Assembly (NCBI RefSeq): GCF_004217615.1
Contig: NZ_SHLD01000001.1
Span: 4,650,001 to 4,714,000, forward strand
DNA length: 64,000 bases
From: Micromonospora kangleipakensis
Lineage (GTDB): Bacteria > Actinomycetota > Actinomycetes > Mycobacteriales > Micromonosporaceae
Direction of reading: 5' to 3'
How positions within the stretch are numbered: position 1 is the stretch's first letter; every line of letters begins with the position of its first letter. The position numbers and the translations under genes are program-made. Shown piece by piece: positions 10,764 to 19,030 of this stretch. A model generated the notes under the pieces. That model did not search any database and was not told where the DNA came from. It saw only the letters and a list, made by a program, of their open reading frames with translations.

Positions 10764-10849
10764 CATCCTCAATTCGGCAAGACCGAGCGCCGGGCGCCAC
10801 CGCTGCTCCGTCACGTACCGTGACGCCCGGTCGGCGGCAGATCCGGATG
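10764..10849 (+). repeat. Oriented boundary repeat, copy 1
   Basis: Left arm CATCCTCAATTCGGC (10764 on) and right arm GCGGCAGATCCGGATG (ending 10849) are imperfectly complementary, with inner ACCG/CGGT. It lies between the GNAT start and the hydrolase stop. Its right half, starting at TCACGTACCGTGAC, is nearly identical to that of copy 3. Confidence 0.75.
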
Positions 10850-10924
10850 CCCGGTCTCGCAGCGTCTGAAGCGACGCGCATCAATGGCAGCGCTCGGTCA
10901 TCGTGGACTGCCGTGAGGTGGATG

Positions 10925-11785
10925 TCAGCGCGGCATCCGGGCGATCACGTCGTCCCAGATCTCCTCGGGCCAGTCGTGGCCCACGCCGGGGTATTCCACG
11001 AACTCCGCGCCGGGGATTTGGGCGGCCAGGTCGCGGCCCCCGCTCGGCTTGATGAGCGGATCGTCGGCGCCCGAGACGACCAGGGTGGGCGCGGTGATGC
11101 CGGAGAGCGGCGGCAGCTTCACGGCCCGGCCGGCGGCGAGGTGCCGCTGGGTTGTGCGCGGATCGCGGGGCGCGCGGCTGTGGCTGAGCGTCGCCGCCTC
11201 GCGGACCCACTCCTCAGGGAACGGGTACCCGGGCGAGGCCAGCGCTCGGTAGATCGCGATCAGGTTGTCGATCTCCTGCTCGGGCGTGGTCGCCTTCGGT
11301 AGCTTGCGGAACTCGCGGAAGGTGCCGAACTTGAGATAGCGCAGGGTCTGCAGAACTCCCGCGGTGGCCGGACTGCTCATACAGAGCGTGAGGCCGCGGA
11401 CCCGCTCGGGGTGCAGCAGCGCCATGGCCTGCGCGATTGCCGACGTGCCGCCCAGCACGTGCGCGTTGGCCCAGCCGAGCGCGTCCATCACCGCCAGCCC
11501 GTCGGCGGCCATGTCGGCGATCGTGTAGAGGGGGCGGGTGCCGCCGAGTAGCGCACGCCACGGGCTGCCGCCCGCTGGCTGCGGGTAGTGCGTGGACAGG
11601 CCGGTGTCCCGGTTGTCGTAGCGGGCCACGCGGTAGCCCGCCTCGACCAGGCGCTCGCAGAACGCGTCGGGCCACCAGACCATCTGATAGTCCAGCCCCA
11701 GGACCAGCAGCAGCGGCTCGCCAGCCGTGCCGAAGGTCTCGTAAGCGATCCTGGCGTCCCCGTTCACGGCGTACTCGATACCCAC
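10925..11785 (-). CDS. Alpha/beta-hydrolase fold protein, atypical nucleophile elbow
   Basis: A 286-residue alpha/beta hydrolase. It has the oxyanion region (LLLVLGLDYQMVWW), the YDNRDTGLS motif, a late acid (SGADDP) and a catalytic histidine (GVGHDWP). The usual GxSxGG elbow reads GGTSAIAQ (Ser115). The serine is present, but the glycine after it and the following residue appear to be missing compared with relatives of the aclacinomycin methylesterase/haloperoxidase type, so activity is uncertain. It starts at a GTG at 11785. It is divergent from a TetR gene across a 90-bp gap with two palindromes and is likely repressed by that regulator. Confidence 0.82.
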   Translation of the reverse strand: MGIEYAVNGDARIAYETFGTAGEPLLLVLGLDYQMVWWPDAFCERLVEAGYRVARYDNRDTGLSTHYPQPAGGSPWRALLGGTRPLYTIADMAADGLAVMDALGWANAHVLGGTSAIAQAMALLHPERVRGLTLCMSSPATAGVLQTLRYLKFGTFREFRKLPKATTPEQEIDNLIAIYRALASPGYPFPEEWVREAATLSHSRAPRDPRTTQRHLAAGRAVKLPPLSGITAPTLVVSGADDPLIKPSGGRDLAAQIPGAEFVEYPGVGHDWPEEIWDDVIARMPR

Positions 11786-11807
11786 GTCTGCCTCCCCGGA
11801 TTTTGTA

Positions 11808-11858
11808 ATGCGATCGCATGATAACGTTCCGCGGTCTCCGATGGCAATGCGCTCGCAT
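11808..11858. promoter_or_regulatory. Two TetR-type operators between hydrolase and TetR genes
   Basis: ATGCGATCGCAT (11808-11819) is a perfect 12-bp palindrome. ATGCGCTCGCAT (11847-11858) is the same site with one central change. Centres are 39 bp apart, and each is followed by GATAA or GAGATAA. Their position between divergent starts fits control of both genes by the adjacent TetR protein. Confidence 0.7.
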
Positions 11859-11874
11859 GAGATAAGTTCGGTGC

Positions 11875-12480
11875 GTGCCGAAGCAGGTCAACCACGAGCA
11901 GCGTCGCCGCCTCCTGACCGAGGCGGTCTTCGCAGTCATCAGCACGCGCGGGTTCGAGGCGGTGAGCCTGCGTGACGTCGCCGTGCAGGCCGGCGTGTCG
12001 ATGGGCACTGTGCAGCACTATTTCCCCACCAAGCGGCAGATGCTGTTGTTTGCGCTGTCTCATATGCGCGAACGCGTGCTGGTCCGGCTCCAGGCCGCCG
12101 TCACCGCGCTGCGTGAGCCCACCCGCCGCGACCTGATCCGTGCCGCTACCGCGGTGATGCTCCCGGTCGACCCGGCTGGCCGCGAAGAGGCGTGCGTGAA
12201 CATCGCATTCTTTTCTGCAGCGACTGTCACACCGGCGTATGCCGAGCAGCTTCGCGACGGATACGGACGCATCCTGACGGTGTCGGTCGCCAACTTCCGC
12301 GAGGCGTCTCGGTTGGACGAATTGCGCGACGGAGTCGATCCCGATGTGGAGGCTCCCGCGCTCTACTTCCTCACCCAGGGCCTGGTTGGGCCGATTCTCG
12401 TCGGCCTGTACAGCCCGGACGAGGCACTGGCCCTCGTTGATGCTCAGCTCGACCGCGTGTTTCGTCCGACATCATCGTGA
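11875..12480 (+). CDS. TetR-family transcriptional regulator
   Basis: A 201-residue regulator. The N-terminal helix-turn-helix (about residues 10-55) includes the segments VSLRDVAVQAGVSMGTVQHYF and the turn before PTKRQMLLFAL. The C-terminal ligand domain is TetR_C-like with the usual LTQGLVGPILVGL near the end. It starts at a GTG. It is divergently transcribed from the alpha/beta hydrolase with two matching palindromes between them, so it probably represses itself and the hydrolase in response to an unknown small molecule. A boundary repeat begins about 70 bases after its stop. Confidence 0.88.
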   Translation: MPKQVNHEQRRRLLTEAVFAVISTRGFEAVSLRDVAVQAGVSMGTVQHYFPTKRQMLLFALSHMRERVLVRLQAAVTALREPTRRDLIRAATAVMLPVDPAGREEACVNIAFFSAATVTPAYAEQLRDGYGRILTVSVANFREASRLDELRDGVDPDVEAPALYFLTQGLVGPILVGLYSPDEALALVDAQLDRVFRPTSS

Positions 12481-12547
12481 ACGGATCATGGGCTGAGGCT
12501 CGCTCTTGAACGCTGGTTGAAGTCGCAGGAACATGCCCAAGATCGGA

Positions 12548-12630
12548 CATCCGCTCATCGGCACGTCCGGATGCATGCACGAGTGAGCTGGATACCTTGC
12601 GTGACGAGCGCTTCGCGGCAGTTGAGGATG
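12548..12630 (+). repeat. Oriented boundary repeat, copy 2
   Basis: Outer arms CATCC (12548-12552) and GGATG (12626-12630). The left arm reads GCTCATCGGCACGTCCGG, and the right arm GCGGCAGTTGAGGATG includes GTTGAGG, one base from the integron core GTTRRRY. It separates the TetR gene from the next minus-strand gene, whose stop is only 32 bases beyond. Confidence 0.8.
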
Positions 12631-12662
12631 CTCGTCGTGACGGGGGTCCCGGCCCCAGTTGC

Positions 12663-13256
12663 TTAGCTGTCGAACCAAACAACCAGCCGTACGTTGTCGT
12701 CGCCATTCTGCTCGGCAAGATCGCGCATGGTGTCCAACAGCGCGCGCAGCTGCGGGTCGGTACGCAGCACGTCGCCGTGGGAAAGGCGCTCCACCCGCCA
12801 CATTCGGCCGGCGGCACGCCATTCGGTTCCCTCCGGGTAGCTGCTGCCCCGGGGATCGGCGTGCTCGCCGGCCACCGCGCGCCAGGCTCGCCCGTGGTGG
12901 CCGGCCTTGCCGTTGAAGAGCGGCCCTTCGCTTGTCAGCTTGTACTCATGGATCCGGTCGTCCACGCGGGGCGCTCGCGCCCTCCAATCGATGCAGGCCA
13001 GCTGCGTCCATGCCACCCAGGTGTGACCGTGGTCGCTGTCTGCAAGCTGGAGACCAAGCAGGTCCGCACTGGCGTTTTCCGGCAGGCCACGGCCGGGCGC
13101 GACGGGTTCGAACCCGGCGTAGTTCCGTACGCCGAACAGCAGCCCGAAGGCGTCGTAGTGGCGAGGTAGGGCATCCAAACTGACGTCGGCCAGCATCCAG
13201 GGTGAACCCGGACCGTGCGGCCGGATCTCCACCCCGCCAGCGATATCGGTACCCAC
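12663..13256 (-). CDS. Conserved actinobacterial protein of unknown function
   Basis: A 197-residue soluble protein beginning VGTDIAGGVEIRPHG and containing YDAFGLLFGVRNYAGFEPVA, a pattern I associate with uncharacterised actinobacterial proteins. It is rich in Trp and acidic residues, with no signal peptide or membrane segment. The GTG at 13256 is preferred because the purine-rich GAAAGGCGAG stands about 5 bases upstream and homologous sequence starts at GTDI. It is enclosed between two boundary repeats, with no partner gene. Its function is unknown. Confidence 0.75.
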   Translation of the reverse strand: MGTDIAGGVEIRPHGPGSPWMLADVSLDALPRHYDAFGLLFGVRNYAGFEPVAPGRGLPENASADLLGLQLADSDHGHTWVAWTQLACIDWRARAPRVDDRIHEYKLTSEGPLFNGKAGHHGRAWRAVAGEHADPRGSSYPEGTEWRAAGRMWRVERLSHGDVLRTDPQLRALLDTMRDLAEQNGDDNVRLVVWFDS

Positions 13257-13353
13257 GTCAGCTCGCCTTTCGTCCGCGGTGGCGAGAACCGTGCCCAGCG
13301 CAGAGGTATCCCACAGTCGGCCACGCGAGGACGATACGCAAAGCCCCGGCGAT

Positions 13354-13439
13354 CGCACTCTTCTCGGCAGGCTTGCGCATCAAGTGCCACCGCACGTTCC
13401 CTCACGTACCGTGACAACCCGGTCGGCGGCAGATGTGCG
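13354..13439 (+). repeat. Oriented boundary repeat, copy 3
   Basis: Outer CGCAC (13354-13358) and GTGCG (13435-13439). Left arm CTTCTCGGCAG; right arm GGTCGGCGGCAGATGTGCG. The right arm ends only 10 bases before the quinone-reductase stop. The internal sequence TCACGTACCGTGAC is shared with copy 1. Confidence 0.75.
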
Positions 13440-13449
13440 CAGTCGCTGG

Positions 13450-14403
13450 TCAGTTGACGGTCACGACGACCTTGCCGAGGGCGCGTCCGTTACCCACGTG
13501 GGCCAACGCCTCGGGCACCTCGTCGAGCGTGAAGGTGCGGTCGATGTGGATGGCGAGGTCGCCCGTGGCGCAGAGGTCGGCCACCGGTTCGAAGTGCGTC
13601 GGCCCTTCCTTGACGGCGAGCACGCCCAGCCGGCGGTGCGTGAGCCGGCCGGCCACCGCGCCGATCGTCAGTACGCGCAGCAGCGCCGAGACCGATCCGC
13701 CGACGCACCGGTAACGGCCGCCGGCGGCCAGTGCCCGGCGGTAGGCGAACACCGACCGGTGCGCGACCAGATCGAGGATGAGGTCGTACGGGCCGCTGCG
13801 GGTGAAGTCCTGGCTGCGGTAGTCGATCACCTCGTCGGCGCCGACCGACCGCATGAAGTCGAGCTTGCCCGCGTTGTCGACGCCGGTCACCTGGGCGCCG
13901 AGTCGCTTGGCGAGCTGGATCGCGAATGAGCCCGACCCTCCGCCAGCACCGTTGATCAGGACCCGCTTCCCGGCTGCGGCGCCCTCAGTTCCCTGCCACG
14001 CGATCACGCCCGCCTGCGGAATCGCCGACGCCTCGGCAAAGGTCAGTGCCGCGGGCTTGCGGGCCAGCACCGACTCGGGAGCGATCGTGTACTCGGCGAA
14101 ACCGCCCTTGAGCATGAGGTTGTCGCCGTACACCTCGTCACCGGGTCGGAACCGGGTGACGGCCGGGCCCACCGCATCGACCCATCCGGCGATGTCCGAG
14201 CCGAGGGTCCGGCGTGCCGGGGAGCGCAGCCCACCAATGCGCGAATACAGTGGCGAGCCTTGGAGGGTCTCCCAATCGCTCAGATTGACCGAGGTCGCCG
14301 CAATCTTGACGAGCACCTGCCGGGCAGCGGGACAGGGCTTGGGGACGTTCTCGATCCGCAACACGTCAGGAGGCCCGTACCGGTCGTACACGACCGCTCT
14401 CAT
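13450..14403 (-). CDS. Zinc-independent NAD(P)-dependent quinone oxidoreductase/MDR alcohol dehydrogenase
   Basis: A 317-residue medium-chain dehydrogenase/reductase. The N-terminal GroES-like domain starts MRAVVYDRYGPPDVL, and the nucleotide-binding Rossmann motif is INGAGGGSGSFAIQLAK. GSDIAGWVDAVG and PGDEVYGD are typical of the quinone-oxidoreductase (QOR, Zta1) branch. The catalytic zinc cysteines of alcohol dehydrogenases are absent. The ATG at 14403 starts the canonical fold; codons upstream lack homology. It faces the SMP30-like pseudogene across about 230 bases and ends next to a boundary repeat. Confidence 0.88.
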   Translation of the reverse strand: MRAVVYDRYGPPDVLRIENVPKPCPAARQVLVKIAATSVNLSDWETLQGSPLYSRIGGLRSPARRTLGSDIAGWVDAVGPAVTRFRPGDEVYGDNLMLKGGFAEYTIAPESVLARKPAALTFAEASAIPQAGVIAWQGTEGAAAGKRVLINGAGGGSGSFAIQLAKRLGAQVTGVDNAGKLDFMRSVGADEVIDYRSQDFTRSGPYDLILDLVAHRSVFAYRRALAAGGRYRCVGGSVSALLRVLTIGAVAGRLTHRRLGVLAVKEGPTHFEPVADLCATGDLAIHIDRTFTLDEVPEALAHVGNGRALGKVVVTVN

Positions 14404-14634
14404 CCGCGTACCCCTAGCCCTTGGTGGAAGTAGGCCAGCCGCAGTACCCGAGGCGTCCAGGGCCAGCAGGCTACGCCTTTGGTAGCACACAGAGACGAAC
14501 GGCTGACCCACAAGGAGGCTGCCGGCGACGGCGGAGTAGGTGCCCGGGGGCTCGGGTGGTGGCCGGTCGAGAACGAGCGATGAGTTCCGGTGCCGAGTCG
14601 TGTCTACTCCAGTGTTGAGCGGAGGGAGAACGTG

Positions 14635-15470
14635 ATGAGCGAAGCTGAAGTCCTGATGGAAGGCATCGTTTTCGGGGAGTCACCGCGCTGGCACGACGGG
14701 CGAGTCTGGTTCTCCGACTGGGGCGCCAACCAGGTGATCGCGCTTGACGCCGACGGCAGCCAGGAGGTGGTGGCAACCGTCGCGTCGTTTCCGATGTGCA
14801 TCGATTTCCTGCCGGACGGGCGGCTGCTCGTCGTGGACTCGGCACAGCGTCGGTTGCTGCGCCGTGAGCCGGACGGGTCGCTGGTCGAGCATGCCGACCT
14901 GTCCGCGGTCTCGGACAAGCCGTGGAACGACATCGTGGTCGACGACCGGGGCAACGCCTATGTCAACAGCATCGTTTCGACTTTCCCGGGGGGGAGTTCG
15001 TACCGGGGCTGGTCGTGCTTGTCACCCCCGAGGGTGACGTCGAGCAGGTAGCCGACGACCTCGCGTTCCCCAACGGCATGGCGATCAGCCCGGACGGCGC
15101 GACCCTGGTCGTTGCCGAGTCGTACGCAAACCGGCTTACTGCCTACGACATCGGCGGCGAGGGGGTCCTCAGCAATCGACACGTGTGGGCAGAGACTCCC
15201 GCCGACCACCCCGACGGAATCTGCATGGACGCCGAGAGCGCCGTCTGGTGCGCCGACGTCGGCAACCAGCGCTGTGTTCGGGTACGCGAGGGCGGCGAGG
15301 TGCTGGCCACCGTCGGCTTTGATCGCGGCGCCTTCGCCTGCGCGCTCGGCCGCGGGCGGGACCCGCGGTTGTTCGTCGTCGGCCAGACGTGGGGTGGATC
15401 GGAGCCGTCGCAACCTAGCGGGAGGCTGGTGGCGTTCCCGGCGCCCGCACCGGGAGCCGGGAGACCTTGA
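14635..15470 (+). pseudogene. SMP-30/gluconolactonase-family gene with a single frameshift
   Basis: The first frame from the ATG at 14635 (GGAGGGAG just upstream) gives EGIVFGESPRWHDGRVWFSDW through PWNDIVVDDRGNAYVNSI. The rest lies in another frame, FDFPGGEFVPGLVVLVTPEG to SGRLVAFPAP. Both halves belong to one six-bladed propeller lactonase of the SMP-30/gluconolaconase type, which hydrolyses sugar lactones with a divalent metal. The metal ligands Glu (GESPRW), Asn (WNDI) and Asp (HPDGI) are all present. The break is at about 14974, where one G seems to be missing in ATCGTTTCG. It is either a recent pseudogene or a sequence error. Confidence 0.8.
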
Positions 15471-15557
15471 CCCGGCCAGGTCCGGCGCAGGTCCGGCATG
15501 GCGCTGCCACCCTTGGGCCCATGTTGAGCCAGCCCTTTCGCTGACACGCCCGAGCCG

Positions 15558-15850
15558 CCGTACGTTGCGGTGATCTTCACTTCCACTCGCTCGGATGGCG
15601 ACCACGGGATATGCGGCGATGGTCGCGTCCATGGAGGCCCTCGCCACGGAACAACCCGGGTTCTTGGGCATCGAGTCTGCGAGGGGACGGCCTAGGGATC
15701 ACAGAGTCCTACTGGACGGATCAAGTGGCGGCGCGCGGCTGGAAGCAGGTGGCCGCGCATTTGGTCGCTCAGCGACGAGGCGGCGAAGTTTGGTACGAGG
15801 ACTACCGCGTACGAGTGGCTACGGTTGAGCGCGAGTACAATATGGGATCA
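15558..15850 (+). pseudogene. Antibiotic biosynthesis monooxygenase-like (ABM) gene, frameshifted
   Basis: Three frames in sequence give one ABM-domain protein: YVAVIFTSTRSDGDHG, then GYAAMVASMEALATEQPGFL, then GLGITESYWTDQVAARGWK to YRVRVATVEREY. This is the usual about 95-residue ferredoxin-like monomer with the conserved FLGIESARG and SYW motifs. Two indels (near 15600 and 15690) break it. ABM proteins act as small monooxygenases or heme-degrading relatives. It follows the SMP30 pseudogene on the same strand. Confidence 0.7.
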
Positions 15851-15894
15851 TCGTCGACCGATAGTGACCCTCTGATTGCGGTAGAAGCTGGTTC

Positions 15895-16201
15895 CGCTTG
15901 TTCTGGGTGCTATCCGAGCGGTGCAACGCGGAGATCACGGGTCCCTCGGTGCTGGTCACGGCGCCTGGCTGTAGTGGATCGCCGAGGGTGGCACCGGCTC
16001 CTTCTACGAGCCCCTGCGCTGGCCCGGCTGGCGAAAGAAGCGGGTCTACCCGTTTCTGTGGTCACACGAAGCGCACCAGGACCTCGCTGGCACCTGCCGC
16101 CGGCCGACGCCCTGGCCGAGCTGTTCTCGTTGCAGGACGAGTTCACTGCCTGGCTCGCCGCGGAACCGGACACCACGGCGATGCACATCCCGGTCGTGTG
16201 A
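15895..16201 (+). pseudogene. Degenerate small gene of unknown function
   Basis: Fragments in different frames seem to join: LFWVLSERCNAEITGPSVLV, then WIAEGGTGSFYEPLRWPGWRKKRVYPFL, then ADALAELFSLQDEFTAWLAAEPD with a stop at 16201. The composition looks protein-coding, but there is an internal stop and at least one shift (near 16090). I do not recognise the family. Confidence 0.45.
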
Positions 16202-16259
16202 CGCGGCCAGCGTCAGCACCCACAGCTTGATCCCAACAATGCACTCTCAGCAACGATTG

Positions 16260-16340
16260 ACACTCATCGGGAGCGCCCGGACGCTCTGCCGCAGCGACGA
16301 ACTACTGAGAGCCACGCCCGCTCGGCGGCAGATCCGGATG
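16260..16340 (+). repeat. Oriented boundary repeat, copy 4
   Basis: Left arm ACACTCATCGGGAGCGCCCGG (first 20 of it) and right arm CTCGGCGGCAGATCCGGATG. A second, weaker left-like motif (ATGCACTCTCAGC) lies 20 bases upstream, suggesting a nested or duplicated arm. Confidence 0.7.
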
Positions 16341-16535
16341 TTCGTCGGACGCTTCGCTACCGCATCCCCCGTGGCCAGCGCATCTTCTACGTCGGTCCGA
16401 TGGGGCACCGCGCCGGGCCATCTGGCGTGATGAGGGCGCACTACCAGCGGTATGAGCGTGCGATGTGGGCGCGGCAAGGGGGCATGGCCATCGCCGGAGC
16501 GGGGAACTCCGTCGATGGCTGTGGTATGCGAGCGA

Positions 16536-17036
16536 TCAGCCGGTCACCGGTCGCGGTGCCCGTCTGGCACGCCTCTGCCGTAGTCGCGCACGCCACCACC
16601 ATGGTTCCAGCGGGAGCATGCCGAGCATGAAGGCGCCCAAGAACGCGGCGAGGAATCCGGCAGGGGTCTTCCACCCTTGGGTGTCGGTCTCCTGATAGAT
16701 CTGGGCGAGGCTTCCGGTGTCGCGTGCTCGTACCGTGTCACCGATCGTGCCCCCGGGTGGCAAGCCTCCGTCAAGTTCCATGTGCCGCCGAACCACCGTG
16801 CCGTCGTCGCTGACGAAGTCACCGAACCAGCCGCATCGGTGCCGTGGTGGCGGATTGTGGTCGCAGGACAGGGGTTCCGTGAGGGTGAATGTGCCGGTGT
16901 GACCGCTGCGGTGCGCTGCTTGCCATGCTGATATGAGCATCACCGTTGACCCGCAGGCACCGCAGCCGCCGATGATCACCCATGCGATCGCAATGACGAT
17001 CAGCAGCGGGGGGCTCGGAGGGGGCGGCTTACTCAT
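16536..17036 (-). CDS. Small membrane protein of unknown function
   Basis: A 166-residue protein with two predicted transmembrane helices, one near residues 11-35 (LLIVIAIAWVIIGGCGACG) and one near 133-150 (FLAAFLGAFMLGMLPL). The extracytoplasmic middle domain contains CDHNPPPRHRCGW and could be cysteine-bridged. The C-terminus is very basic. The ATG at 17036 is taken because it directly precedes the first helix. The architecture matches short hypothetical actinobacterial membrane proteins with a DUF3592-like look, but I cannot name a family. It is isolated between two boundary repeats. Confidence 0.65.
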   Translation of the reverse strand: MSKPPPPSPPLLIVIAIAWVIIGGCGACGSTVMLISAWQAAHRSGHTGTFTLTEPLSCDHNPPPRHRCGWFGDFVSDDGTVVRRHMELDGGLPPGGTIGDTVRARDTGSLAQIYQETDTQGWKTPAGFLAAFLGAFMLGMLPLEPWWWRARLRQRRARRAPRPVTG

Positions 17037-17135
17037 GTGCGCACCGTAGGCGCTCGTCACCTGTGCCAGCAGTCACCACGGCGACTAATCCTGGGATACC
17101 GGCCCCGTGCCGATCCCCTACTGCCGTCGACCGAA

Positions 17136-17220
17136 CATCCTCAACTCGGCACGTCCGGACGGCATCCAGGCCAGCTCGGCGTGACGCTGCATAGGGCGCG
17201 GATTGCGGCAGATGAGCGCG
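17136..17220 (+). repeat. Oriented boundary repeat, copy 5
   Basis: Left arm CATCCTCAACTCGGCACG contains CCTCAAC, matching RYYYAAC at six of seven positions. Right arm GCGGCAGATGAGCGCG. It lies between the membrane-protein gene and the YunG gene. Confidence 0.8.
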
Positions 17221-17306
17221 CCCGCTAGTGGCGCCGTTCGGCCGGTCAGGACCCGAGGCGGGGTATTTCTTGACTCTCGACCCGGTCGAGGGCTGACCCT
17301 TCCTGG

Positions 17307-17770
17307 GTGACGTCTGAAGAGCGCGACCAACGATCAGTCCCTCTCGCGATTGACCTGGAGATGCTGCGGCCGGTACTGCGCGCCGGCTGGGGAGCGGATA
17401 CCTGCGACCCGCACGATGTGCAGGATTGGCACGCCGGCAACGCAGCCCGTGGTCAATGCGGGGTGACTGCCTTGATCATTCAGGACCTGCTCGGCGGAGA
17501 GCTGATCCTCGGCGAGGTCCTCGCCGGAGACGCCAAGGTCGGCTACCACTACTGGAATCGATTGGCCGACGGCCCCGAGGTCGACCTGACGGCTGACCAG
17601 TTCCAGCCACCGGAAGTCGTTGTCGGCGGTCAAGTTCAGCAACGCCCGCCGGGCCCACCTCTGCGATGCCGCCAGCAGTACGAGATCCTGCGGGACCGCG
17701 TCTTCGCAGCCCTCTACGGCGGCAATCCACGCAACAGTGACGGCCGGCCAACAGGCCGAGCGCGCGAACG
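17307..17770 (+). CDS. YunG-family protein, reading on into the NUDIX gene
   Basis: From the GTG at 17307 the protein shows DLEMLRPVLRAGWGADTC, GQCGVTALIIQDLLGGELI and YHYWNRLADGPEVDLTADQF, the hallmarks of the short YunG family of unknown role. The Cys after GQ and the HYW histidine recall transglutaminase-like folds. Homology ends near residue 150. There is no stop codon: the frame continues through a partial boundary repeat into the downstream NUDIX domain, giving a 320-codon open frame. Whether a fused protein is made, or the original stop was lost by recombination at the repeat, cannot be told. Confidence 0.7.
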
Positions 17771-17786
17771 GCGGCAGATCAGTACG
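17762..17786 (+). repeat. Boundary repeat, right arm only (copy 6)
   Basis: GAACGGCGGCAGATCAGTACG is a clear right arm without a recognisable left arm. It sits exactly between the YunG and NUDIX coding parts and is read through in frame. Confidence 0.6.
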
Positions 17787-17843
17787 CCGGCCACCGTTCG
17801 GCACGCCATGGCGTCGGCTTACGACGGGGGGCACAATGCGCCT

Positions 17844-18269
17844 GTGTCGATCTCCGCGGAAGGCTCTCCCAAGGCTCGCATCGTCACGGCGTTGCTGCGC
17901 GACGACAACCGGGTACTGCTATGTCACCGATCTCCCCAGCGCCGTTGGTATCCCGACGTTTGGGACCTGCCCGGTGGGCACGTGGAACCCGGGGAGTTGC
18001 CTGGCGCGGCACTTGCTCGAGAGGTTCGAGAGGAACTGGGCATCGACATCGCGGCGCCGTCGGGTCCGCCCGTGCAAGAAGTTCGTGCCGACACGTTCGA
18101 CATGCAGATCTGGCTGATCGAAGCGTGGACGGGGTCTCCGGTCAACGTCGCGCCGGACGAACACGATGCCATCGCGTGGTTCACCGAAGATGCGCTTGGA
18201 GAACTATCCCTGGCTCATGACAGCTACCTTGCGATGTTCAACAAGGTTCTTGGCGAGCACCGAGCCTGA
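17844..18269 (+). CDS. NUDIX hydrolase
   Basis: A 141-residue NUDIX pyrophosphohydrolase. The complete box lies in GGHVEPGELPGAALAREV plus REELGI (GX5EX7REUXEEXGU). These enzymes cleave nucleoside diphosphates linked to another moiety, such as oxidised nucleotides. The start is uncertain: the GTG at 17844 has a G-run 12 bases upstream, and an ATG at 17808 is also in frame. The frame is open to the YunG gene. A boundary repeat starts 12 bases after the stop. Confidence 0.85.
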   Translation: MSISAEGSPKARIVTALLRDDNRVLLCHRSPQRRWYPDVWDLPGGHVEPGELPGAALAREVREELGIDIAAPSGPPVQEVRADTFDMQIWLIEAWTGSPVNVAPDEHDAIAWFTEDALGELSLAHDSYLAMFNKVLGEHRA

Positions 18270-18280
18270 CCACGACTGGA

Positions 18281-18362
18281 CACGCGCTCATCGGCAGAGT
18301 CGGGCGGTAGCGCGCGGTCGGCGGCATGAGGGTGCGTTGACCCGACCGCGGCAAATCCGGTG
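18281..18362 (+). repeat. Oriented boundary repeat, copy 7 (double right arm)
   Basis: Left arm CACGCGCTCATCGGCAGAG. A first right arm GGTCGGCGGCATGAGGGTG (about 18317-18335) is followed by a second, ACCGCGGCAAATCCGG (about 18345-18360), so two sites may have merged. The DUF1877 stop codon lies 4 bases further on. Confidence 0.7.
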
Positions 18363-18365
18363 GGC

Positions 18366-18875
18366 TCAGTCCCACCAGAGGGCAACCGCGAGCCGCCGCC
18401 GCGCCGCATGTGCGTAAAAGTCGCGCAGCGCGGCGAGATGCCGATGCAGGTATGGCCGTGGGTGGCCGTCGAACTCGCGCATTCCGATGCTCAGCAGTGC
18501 ACACGCGGCATCCTCCGACAGGGCGGCCAGCACCGCCTCCGGCTCGACCTGTCCGAGCAACGTCCCAACATCAGCAACGACGTCAGGTTCGAGCGCCGTC
18601 ACCGGATGCTCCCACACCGTGTCTTCGCCGTCGCGGTACGCCGGATTGATCTCTGCGTCGCCGTCGAGCCCGCGTTGTAGCGCGACAACAATCGACGTGC
18701 TGACCTGCGTTAGTTCGAAGGCGCGGAGAAGCGGGTTCGGTGCCCAATCGAGGTCCAGGTAGTCCGACGAGGGAAGGAGCTCGAACGAACAGAGCTTGTT
18801 CAACTCCTCGACGGAGCTGCGGCACGCGGCAAGCTGCCCGGGCGAGAGTCGTGCCAGTTGCTGCGTTACGGCCAC
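18366..18875 (-). CDS. DUF1877 (YfbM-like) protein
   Basis: A 169-residue soluble protein. VTQQLARLSPGQLAACRSS at the N-terminus, NPAYRDGEDTVWEHPVTALEP in the middle and FYAHAARRRLAVALWWD at the C-terminus match the DUF1877/YfbM pattern, whose function is unknown. The GTG at 18875 is chosen because homology begins there. The upstream in-frame extension runs into the intergenic region shared with the divergent acVLRF1 gene. It ends directly beside a boundary repeat. Confidence 0.8.
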   Translation of the reverse strand: MAVTQQLARLSPGQLAACRSSVEELNKLCSFELLPSSDYLDLDWAPNPLLRAFELTQVSTSIVVALQRGLDGDAEINPAYRDGEDTVWEHPVTALEPDVVADVGTLLGQVEPEAVLAALSEDAACALLSIGMREFDGHPRPYLHRHLAALRDFYAHAARRRLAVALWWD

Positions 18876-19030
18876 GCCTTGGAGTTTCCCAAACCGTGGA
18901 TCGCCACTGCCCCGCCGGACGTACTCATCTCGGCAGAACCGGGCATCAGCTGGGCTGTGTTCGATGGCGCGACCCGCTTCATGTGAGCATGGTGGGTGCA
19001 GGCCGGCCGTTCCCGATAGGTGGTGTTCAC

